DNA from: Corallincola holothuriorum
GTDB lineage: Bacteria > Pseudomonadota > Gammaproteobacteria > Enterobacterales > Neiellaceae
Direction: 5' to 3'
Assembly (NCBI RefSeq): GCF_003336225.1
Contig: NZ_QPID01000009.1
Coordinates: 62,001-126,000 of the forward strand
DNA length: 64,000 nucleotides
The position numbers were made by a program, and so were the translations under genes. Under the pieces are notes generated by a model. It worked only from the letters and a program-made list of their open reading frames with translations, did no database searches and had not been told where the DNA came from. Shown in pieces: positions 37,163 to 46,690 of the stretch; the stretch's first letter is position 1; every line of letters begins with the position of its first letter.

Positions 37163-37780
37163 ATGAATAGATACATTCTCTTGGCCTCAATTTTAGTTCT
37201 GCTGTTTGGTGCTGGATGTTCTGATGTCACTGCACCAACTAGAGACTTCTCTCAAGAGGTGCAGAGCTTGCGTTTAGATTCTCTAGAACCTGGCGTCTAT
37301 GAAAATGAGGTGGCCAAATTAAAGTCCCTTGCCGATAACGACAATCCTATAGCGCAATATCGCTATGCAAACATACTGCTCGAGAGAGAAGACCTTGATG
37401 GCACCAAGTTGTACTTGAAGCGCGGAGTGGCACTGGGGGAAATGCATTCCGCCGAATTACTTGGATTTCTCTATATCAAAAATGAAGATCCAAGCGATGA
37501 TGTTGAGGGCTTTGAGCTGCTGACAGAAGCCGCAGAATCAGGTTTGGCGTTTACACAATTTTACTTAGGCTCATGTTTCTCTGATGAAGAGTGTGCTTTG
37601 CCTCGTAACACTGAGCTTTCATACTACTGGCTGAAGAAGGCTTACGAAAATGGACAAACAGGAGCCAAGTTTTTGCTTGAAGAAGTTTCTGGTCAAGTTC
37701 CAGATAAAGCAGTAGCAATGCAGCGATATGACGAGAACGTTAAGAAGGTCATCTGCGAGATAGATAGCAGCAAGTGCTAG
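37163..37780 (+). CDS. Sel1-repeat lipoprotein
   Basis: Lipoprotein: signal peptide with lipobox LFGAGC, then Sel1-like repeats (AQYRYANILLEREDLDGTKLYLKRGVALGEMHSAELLGFLYI and further units to about residue 190). Sel1 repeats form TPR-like solenoids used for protein contacts in the envelope. A GTG at 37154 is also possible. It is followed by a small membrane protein and a second Sel1-like secreted protein, so the three may form an envelope module of unknown role. Confidence 0.78.
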   Translation: MNRYILLASILVLLFGAGCSDVTAPTRDFSQEVQSLRLDSLEPGVYENEVAKLKSLADNDNPIAQYRYANILLEREDLDGTKLYLKRGVALGEMHSAELLGFLYIKNEDPSDDVEGFELLTEAAESGLAFTQFYLGSCFSDEECALPRNTELSYYWLKKAYENGQTGAKFLLEEVSGQVPDKAVAMQRYDENVKKVICEIDSSKC

Positions 37781-37854
37781 GGTTTCGTTTGCGCCTGTTC
37801 CAATTAAACAGTTTTTCCTACGCCCTGAAAACGTCAATTGAAGGGGCTTTGTAA

Positions 37855-38076
37855 ATGAGTGAGCACAAACGAAATGGTTTTATGTCGGCAGTGAGATCTT
37901 TTGCTGCAGGTTATTTTTTAGAAGCCTATGTGCTTATCTTAGCCATTATCTGTTTACTTGTTTGGGCTCGTTTCGATTCGCTGGTGGCGGGTGGTCTTGT
38001 CGCTGTGGTTGGCTTGGTTATGGGGGGTTTCTTGAGTGATAAAATAAAGGGTAACCTTAAGAAGGACGAGCAGTAA
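37855..38076 (+). CDS. Small two-pass membrane protein (73 aa)
   Basis: Two hydrophobic helices (YFLEAYVLILAIICLLVWARF and LVAGGLVAVVGLVMGGFL) separated by a short turn, with a basic C-terminus (KIKGNLKKDEQ). No family is recognised. It lies between the two Sel1-like genes on the same strand. In the following gap a frame of 40 codons (38208-38330, no ribosome-binding site) is probably not translated. Confidence 0.6.
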   Translation: MSEHKRNGFMSAVRSFAAGYFLEAYVLILAIICLLVWARFDSLVAGGLVAVVGLVMGGFLSDKIKGNLKKDEQ

Positions 38077-38319
38077 AAGTCTGCTGTGAGTTCTTTGAAA
38101 TGGCTATGCCATTCTTTATCTTAAATGAGAGTTTATAGATATTGTCGGTGGGCTTTATTGTCGTTCGGAATCAAGTTGTATCGATAGATCTGATGAGAAA
38201 GACTCGATGAAAGATAAGTACTTTTATCGCCCTCATCCAAAGGTTGAGTTAGATACCAAGGTAAAGTCCTTTCAAGTTCACCTCCCGGCCAAGCGTGTTG
38301 ATAGAGAAGGGAGGCTAGC

Positions 38320-38742
38320 ATGGTAGTAAAGTTTGGGGTATTTGTTTCTCTATTCCAGATAGTTACGTGTGCTGTGCATGCTCACACTGGGCTCTGGAAA
38401 GATTATGATATTAATGATCCTAATCTCACTATGGACATGGTTGCAAGGCAATGTCAGAGAAGCCTAATGCATGCTCCAGATCCAGGTTTGGTAGAGGTTT
38501 GGTGTGATAAATCCTATAAAATGGGAAATTGGGAATCCTTACACATAATTGGCTTACATACGGGCGATGGCTCTCGTTACGTTGCTGAAGTTGAAAAGCA
38601 TGTTAAGGCCGGAGATGCCCAAGCTATAGATAGTTTAGCGTGGCTTTATAGCCGAGGCCGCTTCGTAGATAAGGATAATGTTCGAGGGATTGAACTATAC
38701 AATCGATATTTAAATCATAGTGAATCGACCAGCCTTTCGTAG
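38320..38742 (+). CDS. Secreted Sel1-like protein (140 aa)
   Basis: Signal peptide (cleavage after VHA) followed by alpha-helical repeats. KAGDAQAIDSLAWLYSRGRFVDKDNVRGIELYNRYL fits one Sel1 unit. A strong AGAAGGGAGG site precedes the ATG. It is related in style to the lipoprotein at 37163. Following it, 38743-39018 is without a gene. Confidence 0.68.
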   Translation: MVVKFGVFVSLFQIVTCAVHAHTGLWKDYDINDPNLTMDMVARQCQRSLMHAPDPGLVEVWCDKSYKMGNWESLHIIGLHTGDGSRYVAEVEKHVKAGDAQAIDSLAWLYSRGRFVDKDNVRGIELYNRYLNHSESTSLS

Positions 38743-39018
38743 ACCACTCGTTAGTTGTAATTTCTAAGTTTCTCATAAGCCAGCGGAGGCATGTCTCCAA
38801 CGTTGCTGGATTGTCTGGCTGAGAGCATTAATGCTAATTTTTCCCTGCTCCGTTAAATCCGGCCACTTATTCCTTTTTAAGATAGGTGCAGGCCATCGCA
38901 GCTATCTCTTGCGGCAACATTGGCACCTTTGCGTTGCGACAGTTTAAGGAGTTCAGCTTGAAATTAAGTGGCATAGGATCTGTGTTTGCTCCTTGGTGTC
39001 TGAAACTACAGGAGCGGA

Positions 39019-39555
39019 TCAGTTGATGTTCTCTATGAATTGATTGAACTCCACAAGCACTTTGTCTTTGCTTTCCATTGGCGTATGTAAGGTGACGTAA
39101 GATTGGTGATTCTCATACATCATTTCAACGATTTCGATGTAGAAGGCGGTATTGAATTCATCATCAAGGCGGACTTCAACAAAGTATCCTCGGCCTTGCT
39201 GCCGAGTTACCTCACCATATGAGATCTTCACTGAATCACGATCGCTTGTAGGGATCGCGTCAGACATGTGTTGCTGCAGAAACAGCTCTAAGTTTGGTCT
39301 GCTCGCGCGGGTATCAAATATGTCGATACTTACGCTTGAACCAATGGATGTTGAAATTGTAATCAGGCGTTGGGTTGCTTCTGGGAAGTAGTCTTGTAAT
39401 ACCACCCAATCTTTTGGCAGTACCATTGAAAAGCCATTTTTAGCATATGAAGTACCTACTGAGGGCTCTGGTTTGCTGCACCCGCTTAATATTGAGCAGC
39501 CCAGAAGGGCTAAGGGAATGAGAAAGTATAAAGGGGAGTGATATGTTCTGTTCAT
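39019..39555 (-). CDS. Hypothetical lipoprotein (178 aa)
   Basis: Lipobox LSGC after a hydrophobic signal segment. The mature part begins KPEPSVGTSYAKNGFSMVLPKDW, resembling the start of PsbP/DcrB-like lipoprotein domains (FS..LP.gW), with a mixed alpha/beta pattern. GGAGG is spaced for the ATG at 39555, so an ATG five codons earlier is not used. Role unknown. Confidence 0.65.
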   Translation of the reverse strand: MNRTYHSPLYFLIPLALLGCSILSGCSKPEPSVGTSYAKNGFSMVLPKDWVVLQDYFPEATQRLITISTSIGSSVSIDIFDTRASRPNLELFLQQHMSDAIPTSDRDSVKISYGEVTRQQGRGYFVEVRLDDEFNTAFYIEIVEMMYENHQSYVTLHTPMESKDKVLVEFNQFIENIN

Positions 39556-39756
39556 TGTTTGGTCCTCCATGACCTGTGGGACTATAGCTTCCTCTTTTAT
39601 GCGCTGACAACCTTGGCTTGTGAGAATGCCGCTAATCGATCAAGATCTTGATAGGTCTGAATGACTACTGCTTGCACAGTACCTTCGGCCGACAACCATC
39701 GCTTGTTATTCACTGCAATACGTTGCTATTGGGTCAGCCCCATCACCCTTGAAATA

Positions 39757-40179
39757 TCAGGGTTTGTCCCAAAAGGTCTCTGTCACTTGGCCATTCTCAT
39801 TCACGACAAGGTAAAAATAGCGGCTTAGTACGAGCTCAGATTGATAGCGATTTAAAGCGGTCAGCTGTTCGTCTGTAGGGGCGTTGTAATACATCACGTA
39901 CACTTTATCTTGTTGTTCTGGCGTCATCTGTTCTTGTTCAATCAAGGTCAATTGAACATTCCGAACACCGCCCTTTAACGCCTCAACGTCTATGGCGGCA
40001 TGCTGTTGCAAGAAGGTGTGCTTCCAGAACTCCAAGTGATCGGCAATGCTTAGCACTCTTGCTTTTTCGATGGCAAGTGCCTCCCCTTTTAGATACAGAG
40101 CCACCTGAGACCAGGCGATGTAAGCAAGCATCACCACCGCCAGAATGATTGAACTTCGGCTTATCTTAATCACTGTCAT
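39757..40179 (-). CDS. Hypothetical membrane-anchored protein (140 aa)
   Basis: One N-terminal hydrophobic helix (SSIILAVVMLAYIAWSQVALYL) followed by a soluble, probably periplasmic domain rich in Gln and Glu. Not recognised. It is on the minus strand between two lipoprotein genes, and may share their transcript, although the gaps of about 160-190 bp hold no clear terminator. Confidence 0.6.
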   Translation of the reverse strand: MTVIKISRSSIILAVVMLAYIAWSQVALYLKGEALAIEKARVLSIADHLEFWKHTFLQQHAAIDVEALKGGVRNVQLTLIEQEQMTPEQQDKVYVMYYNAPTDEQLTALNRYQSELVLSRYFYLVVNENGQVTETFWDKP

Positions 40180-40339
40180 CTTCCCCTACTCATACGCTAG
40201 GTTGACCTATTTGTTATTCCCTGCAGTTGGGCTCAGATTGAAGGAGTCAGGCAGCAGTTGATGCTCGTCGGTACCCATCTGATACGCTTTATCCCAAAGC
40301 TCAAATTGACCTTGGGATTAGGCGGGCAGCACTGGACGT

Positions 40340-40747
40340 TTATTTAGCTGATTCTATACGGTTACAGCAACCGCTTAGTAGTTGTTGCTCTGGGGTGAGC
40401 AACATGACTTCATATTCATAGCTGAAATCGGACATGCCATCTGAACACTGATTGGTTTTGCTGAGAGCCACGGATACCGACGCGCTATCGGCACCGGTTG
40501 CAGTTAAAAACCAACGGTTGGTGTGATTGCTACTGGTGATAGCTTTGGTTAATTTAAACTGGCCTTGGACGCTATCCATGTCTTCTAAGACAATTGTCCT
40601 GTCCTTTAACTCCAGTGACCAGAAAGGTTCGGTGCCAAGGCATTTTAGTGGGCCAAACTCTGCTTCTTGCTGACTGCCATCTTCAGCACATGCCGTTGTT
40701 ATTAGCAGGCTGAAAAAAGCCGCTATCAGGTAACTTTTTCTTCGCAC
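40340..40747 (-). CDS. Lipoprotein with a 'GTEPFW' COG3650-like domain
   Basis: 135 aa; signal peptide ending LLITTAC (lipobox). GPLKCLGTEPFWSLELKD matches the C-x-GxEPFW motif of small COG3650-type lipoproteins, and a late Cys pair (SGCC) may form a disulfide. Function is unknown in the family. The divergent gap to 41138 (about 390 bp) has AT-rich sequence but no recognised gene. Confidence 0.66.
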   Translation of the reverse strand: MRRKSYLIAAFFSLLITTACAEDGSQQEAEFGPLKCLGTEPFWSLELKDRTIVLEDMDSVQGQFKLTKAITSSNHTNRWFLTATGADSASVSVALSKTNQCSDGMSDFSYEYEVMLLTPEQQLLSGCCNRIESAK

Positions 40748-41137
40748 AATCTCACCTCATTAAGCCAATTTTTGTGCCGCGATGGGGCCAAAAAGTTTTT
40801 GTTTGGCAATTAGAATCAGCATCAGGAGCTTACTCACTGCAAGATTCTACTTTGACGATAATGCTACCTTCTACTGTTAGTTGAATTCATTGATTTTTTT
40901 ATGAGCGGACTCTGTCGTCATGTCTCAGAAGTCGCAGCACGTTCGTTTCTGGTCAGCTTTCTTTGACCGTACTCATGGAATACTTATCCGGTTCTCTCTA
41001 GAGCGTTGTCAACTTGTTGATTTTTTGTTACTTTTTTGTTCGCTTTGTCCGAGGGTGAGTTGAGCTAGAGGCCAGTAGTTATGCGTCTTGAGCTTTAACT
41101 GTCTTCTTTCTCTTTTATTCTCTAGAGGTCTCAGAAG

Positions 41138-44100
41138 TTGGTTATTCATACGTTCAAGTTGTCGATTCTATGCCTTGCTATGGCCTGTGCTGGTTGCGGA
41201 GGAGGCGGCGGTGATGATCCCGTTATGCAAGCCGATGCAGACCAAGACGGTATTATTGATAATGTCGATTCTTGCCTAAATACCCCGGCCGGTATGACTG
41301 TTGATAGTGAAGGATGTGAGATCGTTCCAGACGATACGGTTGGCGATGACGACGATACGGTTGGCGATGACGACGATACGGTTGGCGATGATGACGATAC
41401 GGTTGGCGATGACGACGATACGGTTGGCGATGACGACGATACGGTTGGCGATGACGACGATACGGTTGGCGATGACGACGATACGGTTGGCGATGACGAC
41501 GATACAGTTGGCGATGACGAAGATACCGTTGGCGATGGCGATGGCGACGATACGGTTGGTGATGACGACGATACCGTTGGTGATGACGACGATACCGTTG
41601 GTGATGACGACAATGAGGTCATTGCCGAGGTGTGTACTGAGATAAAGGCCGTTGATTTTGCACGATATGCCGATATCACTGGTTTTGCTAATGCGACTAA
41701 AGACACCAAAGCCGGATTGGAGCTATTACAAATAGCTGAATCGGGAGCGACTGCTGCTGCACAACAGACATACACTGGTATCGATAGTGATGTGATATTT
41801 AAGCTGCATACCATACAAGAAGCGGACGGTGAGCCGAGCTATGTGCTCAAAGTTAATGGCACCTCGGTTGGTCAGGCTACTAATACCCGCATACACGGCA
41901 CTGATACGCCAGAGTACAGCCTCGAAACTCATGTGCTGAATAGTGCATTTTTCTCATTACAAACGAACGACTTTATCCAACTAGAGTTTACTAATCATGC
42001 CAATGGCTTGGTGATGAATGGTGATGTCGCCGATAGCGCCCGCGCCCGTTGGTTTAGTTTGGATATTTGTACTGAAGGTACAGATCAAGACAGTGACGGT
42101 GTTGCTGATGCGGTGGATCAATGCCCGAATACACCGGAAGGTAGCGTTGTAGATAGTGACGGTTGTGTAGAGCTTCCCGCTGCGGGCGGTGATGAGGTGA
42201 TCACGGGTGAGTTACGTCAATGGCACAAGGTTACCATCTCCTTTAATGGGCCTGAAGTGGCTGAAACAGACACGATTAACCCGTTCACGGACTATCGTAT
42301 GGATGTCACTTTCTCTAACGGTGATAGCCGTTATGTGGTGCCGGGATTTTTTGCTGCAGACGGTGATGCGGCTAACAGCGCTGCGGACGAAGGTAACCAA
42401 TGGCGGGTTCATTTCTCTCCTGACAAGGTGGGAGAATGGAAATATGAAGTATCATTTCGCACTGGTGAGAATGTTGCCCTAAATGCGAATGCATTAGCCG
42501 GGCAGTCCGGTGGTGACATTGACGGTGTCTCAGGGGTATTTGTTGTCGCTGATAGCGACAAAACTGGCAGGGATTTCCGCGGTAAAGGGCGCTTACAGTA
42601 CGTCGGTGAACGTTATCTACGTTTTGCGGAAAGCGGAGAGTACTTTCTGAAACAGGGTTCTGATTCCCCTGAAAATTTGCTGGCTTATGCTGACTTCGAC
42701 GGTGACTTTAAGTCGGACAATCATAAAGACGATAAGATAAAAACCTGGCAACCCCATGTTGCAGACTGGAATAACGGTGATCCGACTTGGCAGGATGATA
42801 AAGGAAAGGGCTTAATCGGCGCGGTTAATTATCTCGTCAGCGAAGGTCAGAATGTTATCTCTTTTCTGACCATGAATATTGAGGGTGACGACCAAAACGT
42901 CTTCCCCTACACAGATTATGATGAGCGTTATCGTTTTGATGTTTCTCGTTTAGCTCAGTGGGACGTTGTTTTTTCCCATATGCAGAACAACGGCATCTTC
43001 CTGCATTTCAAAACTCAAGAAACTGAAAATGATCATCTGCTTGATAACGGCGAATTAGGTGCCCAGCGCAAGCTTTACTACCGTGAATTGATCGCCCGTT
43101 TTGGCTACCACCTGGCATTGAATTGGAATTTAGGTGAGGAGAACACGCAATCGACTCAGCAAGTACAGGATATGGCGAGCTACTTTGCCGCGAATGATCC
43201 TTATCAGCATCCTGTTGTTCTGCACACATACCCAGGCCAAAAAGATCAGGTTTATGGGCCGCTATTAGGTGATCAATCTGATTTGCATGGTGCTTCAATG
43301 CAAATGGGCCAAGCAGACTTCAGCGATGTTCATAGTCAGGTACTGGAGTGGATTCGGCGCTCAGAAGAGACCGGGAAAGCCTGGATAATTTCGGTCGATG
43401 AACCCGGTGATGCGAAGTTTGCGTTACGGCCAGATGATAACGCTGGTGATAGTCAGGTCGATGGGCGTAAAAATGGTGTTTGGGGTACGTTGATGGCGGG
43501 GGGAGCCGGCAACGAATGGTACTTTGGCTACGATTATGCTCACTCAGATTTAACGTTGGAAGATTTTCGTAGTCGAGACGCTTGGTGGGATGTCACCCGG
43601 TATAGCCTTGAGTTCTTTAAAAACAATAACGTTCCTTTCTGGGATATGGTTAACGACAACAGTATCAGTAGTGCTGAAAATGACTATGGCTTCTATAAAG
43701 CGAACGACACTTATGTGGTTTATTTGAAGCAGGGTGGCAGTACGGAATTAGATCTGAATGGTGCATCTGGTACATATGAAGTTGTCTGGTTCGACCCTCG
43801 TAACGGGGGGGAACTGCAACAGGGATCTGTGACGGGTGTTGTTGGCGGTGGCTTTGTTGATTTGGGTGAGCCGCCTCAGGAGCCTTCTTCTGATTGGGTT
43901 GTTTTGGTGCGACGAGATGATGATTTGGTCATCCCTCCGGTTGTGCCACCTGTTGACCCTGACGAAGACCTTTACGTTGATGTGGATGGCCTGGTGATTA
44001 TTGAGGCCGAACATACCACCGATGCGTTGGGTGAATGGATTGTGAAGCAAGCGGTAGCCGGGTATACCGGTTCCGGTCATGTTGAATTCACTGGTCCAAA

Positions 44101-44533
44101 TTCATATTCCGCCCCGCAGTCAGCAATATCCTATCGCTTTAAAGTCTCGCAGCCAGGTGATTATCAACTGTATATCCGCGCGCATAAGCGATTAGACGGC
44201 GAAGCTGCTGACAAAAACAATGATGCATTTTTCCGTTTGGAAGGGGATTTTGAAGCCAGTACGAGTCATGAAAAAAATGCCGCATTAGCACTACTGAAGA
44301 ACGACACTAAAATTTTTGGTGGCAGCGCCACTGGATGGGGCTGGGCTACGCAGCTCAACCCTAAACATGGGGAGTTTTATAACCCGGTGTACAAACTGAA
44401 AGCGGATACGGAGTATCGGTTTGTGATGAGCGGCCGCTCGACGAAGTTCAACGTAGACCGTTTTATCTTCAGGCATAGCAGTGTCGGTGTTGCGACCGCG
44501 AAAGATCCATCGCTTCCTGAGACACTTCAATAA
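41138..44533 (+). CDS. DUF5060 glycosidase-like lipoprotein with acidic repeat and C-terminal CBM
   Basis: 1131 aa from a TTG start (AGAGG upstream). Signal peptide with lipobox CAGC. Order: TSP3-type calcium motif (DADQDGIIDNVDSC, about 28-42), 13 acidic TVGDDDD-type heptads (about 66-158), a domain with a second TSP3 motif (DQDSDGVADAVDQC, about 309-322), DUF5060 (about 355-450), a TIM-barrel-like catalytic region with the candidate acid/base NLGEEN and nucleophile SVDEPGDA, a beta domain (YVVYLKQGGSTELDL...WFDPRNGG), and a final sugar-binding-like domain. DUF5060 proteins in marine bacteria are linked to breakdown of algal polysaccharides. The exact substrate is unknown. Confidence 0.82.
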   Translation: MVIHTFKLSILCLAMACAGCGGGGGDDPVMQADADQDGIIDNVDSCLNTPAGMTVDSEGCEIVPDDTVGDDDDTVGDDDDTVGDDDDTVGDDDDTVGDDDDTVGDDDDTVGDDDDTVGDDDDTVGDDEDTVGDGDGDDTVGDDDDTVGDDDDTVGDDDNEVIAEVCTEIKAVDFARYADITGFANATKDTKAGLELLQIAESGATAAAQQTYTGIDSDVIFKLHTIQEADGEPSYVLKVNGTSVGQATNTRIHGTDTPEYSLETHVLNSAFFSLQTNDFIQLEFTNHANGLVMNGDVADSARARWFSLDICTEGTDQDSDGVADAVDQCPNTPEGSVVDSDGCVELPAAGGDEVITGELRQWHKVTISFNGPEVAETDTINPFTDYRMDVTFSNGDSRYVVPGFFAADGDAANSAADEGNQWRVHFSPDKVGEWKYEVSFRTGENVALNANALAGQSGGDIDGVSGVFVVADSDKTGRDFRGKGRLQYVGERYLRFAESGEYFLKQGSDSPENLLAYADFDGDFKSDNHKDDKIKTWQPHVADWNNGDPTWQDDKGKGLIGAVNYLVSEGQNVISFLTMNIEGDDQNVFPYTDYDERYRFDVSRLAQWDVVFSHMQNNGIFLHFKTQETENDHLLDNGELGAQRKLYYRELIARFGYHLALNWNLGEENTQSTQQVQDMASYFAANDPYQHPVVLHTYPGQKDQVYGPLLGDQSDLHGASMQMGQADFSDVHSQVLEWIRRSEETGKAWIISVDEPGDAKFALRPDDNAGDSQVDGRKNGVWGTLMAGGAGNEWYFGYDYAHSDLTLEDFRSRDAWWDVTRYSLEFFKNNNVPFWDMVNDNSISSAENDYGFYKANDTYVVYLKQGGSTELDLNGASGTYEVVWFDPRNGGELQQGSVTGVVGGGFVDLGEPPQEPSSDWVVLVRRDDDLVIPPVVPPVDPDEDLYVDVDGLVIIEAEHTTDALGEWIVKQAVAGYTGSGHVEFTGPNSYSAPQSAISYRFKVSQPGDYQLYIRAHKRLDGEAADKNNDAFFRLEGDFEASTSHEKNAALALLKNDTKIFGGSATGWGWATQLNPKHGEFYNPVYKLKADTEYRFVMSGRSTKFNVDRFIFRHSSVGVATAKDPSLPETLQ
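41333..41614 (+). repeat. 21-bp coding tandem repeat (heptad TVGDDDD)
   Basis: Thirteen near-identical 21-bp units (core GATACGGTTGGCGATGACGAC) encode TVGD-acidic heptads; unit 10 carries two extra codons (GDGDGDD). The later units use different third bases, showing drift in the distal part only. It is a likely site of copy-number change. Confidence 0.95.
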
Positions 44534-44542
44534 GCTGGCTGA

Positions 44543-44571
44543 GTGACTCAGAGCACCGTGCTCTGAGTCAC
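44543..44571 (+). terminator. Long perfect hairpin after the DUF5060 gene
   Basis: GTGACTCAGAGCAC and its reverse complement GTGCTCTGAGTCAC are separated by one base, giving a 29-bp near-perfect dyad just after the stop codon. There is no T-run, so it may stabilise the 3' end or terminate with a factor. Confidence 0.6.
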
Positions 44572-44735
44572 TGCTTGTTGAGCCAGTCCTATATGATCAC
44601 CAGACAATGTCCGACACCCACAAGTCTTGCGGCGCTTGAAGCCCGAAGTGATTGTAGTTGCGCAGAGATTGGTTTTAACTGGGATGCTGATATAGTTGAC
44701 GTTACCAGCACGCTGTTTTCTTCGGTACTTATGTC

Positions 44736-45011
44736 ATGAAAACCACCCCTGAAAAACTACTAAAAAAGCGGCCTGAGCTTATTCATACCGATGATTGCCA
44801 GGTGAACTCCCATGTACAGCGGGAGGAGGGGGATTGGATCCGCCACACATTGATGATCGAAGGTTACGAGGTGCCATTTGTATTTAAGCGGCAGAAGCAA
44901 TATCAGTCTCTAAAGGGCGCGCGGGTTAATCTTAGTTACTACCCCGAGACCAAGTCAGTGGCAGGATTTGAGATGGAGTTTATGAAGGTAGTGCGTGTGC
45001 GTCGCGCTTGA
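44736..45011 (+). CDS. Hypothetical protein (91 aa)
   Basis: Short soluble protein (MKTTPEKLLKKRPELIHTDDCQ...), not recognised. It has a basic C-terminus and a pattern of short beta strands (HTLMIEGYEVPFVFKRQKQYQSL). No signal peptide. It looks like a conserved small gene rather than chance, as codon use is even along its length. Confidence 0.58.
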   Translation: MKTTPEKLLKKRPELIHTDDCQVNSHVQREEGDWIRHTLMIEGYEVPFVFKRQKQYQSLKGARVNLSYYPETKSVAGFEMEFMKVVRVRRA

Positions 45012-45511
45012 TTTAACTTGTTGATCTGACTTGCCATAACGCGATTTTTAGAAAATTCATAAATGGCGGTAGCCCATGTGTTTGACCGATTTTAGGCATG
45101 ACCTCTGAATTTATGAAAAGCCCGCCTCTTGTCTGAACCAAAGTTTATTGTGCGATATGGAATGAGCGCTGTATGTTTGATCCTGTGAGGGAGTAACAGC
45201 TTGTCTACGTGGTTTACTGTATTCATGGTACTCTGAACTCTCCATTCTTCACCTGCTCCCTTAATAATTGCTTAAAGCAAGTTGCCTGATGCGTTGCCCT
45301 TCGGCTGCCGTCATGATGCTGCAACCTGCGACTGGCGCTCCTTAACCAGGCATTGTTAGGTTTTTATCCCGTCATTTTTACAGCGTTGTGTTTTTTGATG
45401 TTGTAACGGTTGCGACAGCACAGCGTGTACGTACGTAGGCCTATTGGCGACACTGACAATGTGTCCATGCAGTCACTCATTGAATTATTTTAATTACAAG
45501 GTAACGACGAC
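45012..45511 (+). other. 500-bp region without a convincing gene
   Basis: Nothing clear was found. It holds a GC-rich block around 45290-45360 ending in GCATTGTTAGGT, similar to the 3' core of an integron site but with no matching 5' core. The ribosome-binding site AAGGTAACG for the next gene lies at the end. Confidence 0.4.
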
Positions 45512-46690
45512 ATGAACACGTCATTAGTGGGAGTCATTGGGACTTCGAAAAAGCAAGATGAACGCCGGTTTCCTATCCACCCTGAGCACCTTACTCGGAT
45601 CCCTGAAGCACTTCGGCGCCAACTGATATTTGAAGAGGGCTATGGTGCGCCATTTGGCATCGCAGACTCGGAGATCGCAGCGCTGACCGCAGGCATAGCC
45701 ACACGCCATGAAATTTTGGCAGAAATTGGCTCGGTTATTATTAACAAGCCAGTGTTGGCAGATCTGCAAGAGTTACGTGAGGGCGGCACGCTTTGGGGCT
45801 ATGTGCATTGTGTGCAGCAGCAGGAGATCACCCAGGCGGCGATTGACCGTAAGCAGACTTTGATTGCCTTTGAAGATATGTATGTTTGGTCTCCTGACGG
45901 GCAGGCTGGTCGCCATACTTTCTATAAAAATAATGAGATGGCCGGTTATTGCGGGGTTATCCATGCATTGCAACTGAAAGGGATTGATGGTCACTATGGT
46001 AATCAACGTAAGATCATTATTTTCGGCTTTGGTGCTGTGAGTCGTGGCGCGATCTACGCATTGAAAGCGCATGGCTTCAGAGATATCACTATCTGTATTC
46101 AGCGTCCGGATCATGAGGTTCGTGAAGAGGTGCTGGATTGTAACTATGCCAGAATTCGAAGTGGCAATGCAGGCGAAGCACGGATGATGCTGGTAGAGCA
46201 TGATGGATCTATGCGGCCATTGACTGAGTTGATCAGTGAAGCTGACATTATTGTAAATGGTACTTTTCAGAATACCGAACATCCCATTGATTTTGTGACG
46301 CAAGCTGAGGGGGCCAAGCTTAAGCCGAAAAGTCTGATTATTGATGTCAGCTGTGATGAAGGGATGGGGTTCTTTTTTGCTAAACCGACCACATTCGAGA
46401 CGCCGATAATCCAGTATGGCAGTGTCGACTATTACGCAGTGGATCATACGCCGAGCTATCTATGGGAAAGCGCCACACGCTCTATCTCTGCTGCACTTAT
46501 TGTCTATTTGCCCACGGTATTGGCTGGCCGTGATGCTTGGCAGCAAGATGAAACCATTAGACGGGCGATCAATATTGATGATGGAGTGATTAAGAACGAC
46601 GCCATTTTGTCATTTCAAAAGCGTGCGGTGCAGTTTCCTCATCGATATCGTGATCCTGTTACTGAGGAGGCAGAAAGTCAGCTTGCTTAA
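45512..46690 (+). CDS. Alanine dehydrogenase/PNT-family enzyme, carboxyethylornithine synthase-like
   Basis: 392-aa NAD(P)-dependent oxidoreductase. VGVIGTSKKQDERRFPIHP and EEGYGAPFGI at the N-terminus, and the dinucleotide region IIIFGFGAVSRGAI, are typical for the alanine dehydrogenase / N5-(carboxyethyl)ornithine synthase branch. The N-terminus looks closest to carboxyethylornithine synthase, which joins pyruvate and ornithine reductively; the substrate cannot be fixed by eye. It lies alone, with about 500 bp empty on each side. Confidence 0.75.
   Translation: MNTSLVGVIGTSKKQDERRFPIHPEHLTRIPEALRRQLIFEEGYGAPFGIADSEIAALTAGIATRHEILAEIGSVIINKPVLADLQELREGGTLWGYVHCVQQQEITQAAIDRKQTLIAFEDMYVWSPDGQAGRHTFYKNNEMAGYCGVIHALQLKGIDGHYGNQRKIIIFGFGAVSRGAIYALKAHGFRDITICIQRPDHEVREEVLDCNYARIRSGNAGEARMMLVEHDGSMRPLTELISEADIIVNGTFQNTEHPIDFVTQAEGAKLKPKSLIIDVSCDEGMGFFFAKPTTFETPIIQYGSVDYYAVDHTPSYLWESATRSISAALIVYLPTVLAGRDAWQQDETIRRAINIDDGVIKNDAILSFQKRAVQFPHRYRDPVTEEAESQLA

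Noticed and set aside
38208-38330. 40-codon frame before the secreted Sel1-like gene
   Set aside because: No ribosome-binding site, and its end overlaps the well-supported start of the next gene.
41146-41814. Minus-strand 222-codon frame rich in Ser/Thr/Val/Pro
   Set aside because: It is a mirror image of the 21-bp repeat on the coding strand, which keeps all frames open.
45290-45365. Possible attC ending in GCATTGTTAGGT
   Set aside because: No matching 5' core could be found within the usual distance.
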